From NCBI GenBank assembly GCA_000514715.1, contig KI911459.1, positions 1-64,000 of the forward strand: 64,000 nt of DNA, given 5' to 3'. Below are positions 61,829-64,000 of the stretch, in pieces (positions within the stretch are counted from its first letter, which is position 1; each line of letters opens with the position of its first letter). The stretch comes from Streptomyces sp. CNH099. Its GTDB lineage: Bacteria; Actinomycetota; Actinomycetes; Streptomycetales; Streptomycetaceae. Position numbers and translations under genes: made by a program. The notes below the pieces were generated by a model. The model was not told the origin of the DNA, did no database searches, and saw only the letters and a list, made by a program, of their open reading frames with translations.

Positions 61829-64000
61829 ATGCAGGCGTTTACGCATCTGCACACCGCCTCGGGCTTCTCGGCCCGGTACGGCGCCTCGCACCCCGAGCGG
61901 CTGGCCGAGCGGGCGGCCGAGCGGGGCATGGACGCGCTGGCGCTGACCGACCGGGACACCGTCGCCGGGGCGGTGCGGTTCGCGAAGGCGGCGGCGCGGG
62001 CCGGGGTGCGGCCGCTGTTCGGGGCGGAGCTGGGCGTGGCGGAGTGGCGGCCCGCGGAGCCGGGGCGGCCGGGGGCGCCGGCCCGGGCGCGGCGTACGCC
62101 GGTGCGCGGCGGCGCGTTCGTCGACGAGACCGCGCAGCGCGTCGTCTTCCTCGCCCGCGCCGGGGCCCCGGGGTGGGCCGCGCTCTGCCGGCTGGTCACC
62201 GCCGCGCACGCCGCCGGCGCCGGGCCGGCCGCCCCCGCCGCCCCCGGCGACCGCCCCCTGCTGCCCTGGGAGGTCCTCGGCGAGGACGGCGTGACCGTGC
62301 TCCTCGGCCCCGGCTCCGACGTGGGCCGGGCGCTGGCCGCCGGCCGGCCGGACCGGGCGGCCCGGCTGCTCGCGCCGTGGCGGGAGCGGTACGGGGCCGG
62401 GGCGCTGCGGCTGGAGGTGGTGTGCCACGGCCGCGACGGCACCGGCCCGGGGTCGCTGCGGCAGGCGGCCCGCACCCTCGGCTTCGCCGTCGAGCAGCAC
62501 GTCCTGCCGGTGCTGAGCAACGCCGTGCGCTACGCCGACCCCGGCCAGGGCCCGGTGGCCGACGTGCTGGACTCGGCGCGCCGGCTCGTGCCCGTCGACC
62601 CCCGCGGGGACCTGGACGGCGGGGAGCGCTGGCTGAAGGGGCCGGAGCGGATGCGGGCCGTCGCCGAGCGGGTGGCGGCGGCGGCCGGGCACCGGACGAG
62701 CACCGCGCGCCGGCTGCTGGAGGTCACCGAGGAGACCGCCGCGGCGTGCCTCGTCGACCCGTACGACCACCTCGGCATGGGCAGCGTGCACCTGCCCGAG
62801 CCGGGGCTGGTGGGCGCGGGCGCGCGCACCGCCGACCGGGTGCTGCGCGCGCGGTGCACCGCCGCCATGGTGCACCGGCGCTACGACCGGGACCGCACCC
62901 GCTGGGACCGGCTGGCGGCCGAGCTGCGCACCATCGAACGGCTCCGGTACGCCGGCTACTTCCTCACCGTCGCCCGCGTCGTCGACGACACCCGCGCCCT
63001 CGGCGTCCGCGTCACCGCCCGCGGCTCCGGCGCCGGCTCGCTGGTCAACCACCTCCTCGGCATCGCCACCGCCGACCCCGTCGAGCACGGCCTGCTCATG
63101 GAGCGCTTCCTGTCCGAGGAGCGCAAGGCGCTGCCCGACATCGACATCGACGTCGAGTCCGCCCGCCGGCTGGAGGTCTACCGCGCGATCCTCGACCGCT
63201 TCGGCGCCGACCGCGTCGCCACCGTCGCCATGCCGGAGACCTACCGCGTCCGCCACGCCGTCCGCGACGTCGGCACGGCGCTGGGGTTGCCGCCCGCCGA
63301 GGTCGACCGGCTGGCCAAGGCGTTCCCGCACATCCGCGCCCGCGACGCCCGCGCCGCCCTGCAGGAGCTGCCCGAGCTGCGCGGCATCGACCCGGACGCG
63401 TACGGGCCGCGGATGTGGGAGCTGGTCGAGGCGCTGGACGCGCTGCCGCGCGGCGTGGCGATGCACCCGTGCGGGGTGCTGCTCTCCGACGCCGGGCTGC
63501 CGGCCCGCACCCCCGTGGTGCCCACCAGCGGCGAGGGGTTTCCCATGTCCCAGTTCGACAAGGACGACGTCGAGGACCTCGGGCTGCTCAAGCTCGACGT
63601 GCTCGGGGTGCGGATGCAGTCGGCCATGGCCCACGCGGTGGACGAGATCGAACGGACCGGGGGCCGCCGGCTGGACCTGGACGACCCCGCGGACGTGCCC
63701 CCCGCCGACCCCGCGACGTACGCGCTGATCAGGGCCTCCGAGACGCTGGGCTGCTTCCAGATCGAGTCGCCCGGGCAGCGGGACCTGGTCGCCCGGCTGC
63801 AGCCGGAGACGTTCCACGACCTCGTCGTGGACATCTCGCTGTTCCGGCCCGGGCCGGTCGCGGCGAACATGGTGACGCCCTTCATCGACGCCCGCCGCGG
63901 CCGCAGCGCGCCCCGCTGCCCGCACCCCGACCTGGAGGATGCGCTGGCCGAGACGCACGGGGTCGTCGTCTTCCACGAGCAGGTCATCGAGATCATCGCG
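61829..64000 (+). CDS. DnaE2/ImuC-like DNA polymerase III alpha subunit (partial)
   Basis: The frame runs open from ATG 61829 to the window end, 724 codons so far, so the 3' end is missing. It begins with a PHP domain (THLHTASGFSARYGASHPERLAERA, TDRDTVAGAV). Then follow the polymerase palm Asp pair PDIDIDVE, the RGSGAGSLVNHLLGI motif, FPMSQFDKDDVEDLGLLKLDVLG and a VVVFHEQVIEI end. It is shorter before the palm than replicative DnaE1 and lies behind a LexA-like box, which suggests the damage-induced DnaE2/ImuC class. ImuA/ImuB partners would be expected just beyond the window. Confidence 0.85.
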   Translation, partial: MQAFTHLHTASGFSARYGASHPERLAERAAERGMDALALTDRDTVAGAVRFAKAAARAGVRPLFGAELGVAEWRPAEPGRPGAPARARRTPVRGGAFVDETAQRVVFLARAGAPGWAALCRLVTAAHAAGAGPAAPAAPGDRPLLPWEVLGEDGVTVLLGPGSDVGRALAAGRPDRAARLLAPWRERYGAGALRLEVVCHGRDGTGPGSLRQAARTLGFAVEQHVLPVLSNAVRYADPGQGPVADVLDSARRLVPVDPRGDLDGGERWLKGPERMRAVAERVAAAAGHRTSTARRLLEVTEETAAACLVDPYDHLGMGSVHLPEPGLVGAGARTADRVLRARCTAAMVHRRYDRDRTRWDRLAAELRTIERLRYAGYFLTVARVVDDTRALGVRVTARGSGAGSLVNHLLGIATADPVEHGLLMERFLSEERKALPDIDIDVESARRLEVYRAILDRFGADRVATVAMPETYRVRHAVRDVGTALGLPPAEVDRLAKAFPHIRARDARAALQELPELRGIDPDAYGPRMWELVEALDALPRGVAMHPCGVLLSDAGLPARTPVVPTSGEGFPMSQFDKDDVEDLGLLKLDVLGVRMQSAMAHAVDEIERTGGRRLDLDDPADVPPADPATYALIRASETLGCFQIESPGQRDLVARLQPETFHDLVVDISLFRPGPVAANMVTPFIDARRGRSAPRCPHPDLEDALAETHGVVVFHEQVIEIIA

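Overview
The window is very GC-rich, its genes often start with GTG, and gene content and order match a Streptomyces-type chromosome core (Streptomycetaceae; genus inferred, not proven). It opens with the 5S rRNA that ends an rrn operon and its terminator, and closes inside a DnaE-type DNA polymerase gene. No insertion sequence, integrase, CRISPR array, tRNA or prophage was seen.

Layout. 0.2-4.2 kb: an Arg/Asp-repeat TPR protein, a DUF1015 protein and a NagD-like HAD phosphatase. 4.2-7.2 kb: an iron-siderophore ABC importer (two permeases and an ATPase) behind a DmdR1/IdeR-type iron box. 7.2-11.3 kb: small protein, tlyA, NAD kinase, recN. 11.6-17.5 kb: glycosyltransferase, GH15 glycosidase, pyrG, Nudix hydrolase. 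17.7-20.1 kb: a large P-loop/TPR protein. 20.2-31 kb: the conserved actinobacterial block ald, parA-like, small basic DNA-binding-like protein, scpA, scpB, RsuA-type pseudouridine synthase, tyrA, cmk, plsC-like, der; this links chromosome organisation with basic metabolism and ribosome assembly. 31-33.5 kb: two actinobacterial hypotheticals and a secreted Rpf-LysM resuscitation factor.

33.4-40 kb: a branched-chain amino-acid-type ABC importer in which LivH, LivM and LivG appear as one polypeptide, followed by LivF. Divergent to it are a small lipoprotein and a LivK-like binding protein, and a perfect 25-bp palindrome lies between the two units. 40-47.3 kb: an orphan ctaD, an I78 protease inhibitor, a PAP2 phosphatase, an MFS exporter, an acyl-CoA dehydrogenase of the glutaryl-CoA type and a SepF-like protein. 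47.9-55.9 kb: secreted S1 protease, slipin, metallophosphoesterase, DsbA-like reductase, APC permease with a divergent GlxA-type regulator, SDR with a divergent HxlR regulator, and a 2'-5' RNA ligase-like protein. 56-61.6 kb: methyltransferase, secreted alpha/beta hydrolase with an acyltransferase, and a two-component system. 61.8 kb to the end: a DnaE2/ImuC-like polymerase behind a near-consensus LexA box.

The most notable signals are the LivH-LivM-LivG fusion; Walker A Lys-to-Arg changes in two P-loop proteins; a Gln-to-His change in the glutaminase motif of CTP synthase plus a repeat tail; a hairpin repeat family whose copies supply the stop codons of two genes; the palindromic operator in the liv divergent region; and many starts placed 6-7 nt after a -10-like hexamer, which predicts leaderless mRNAs.
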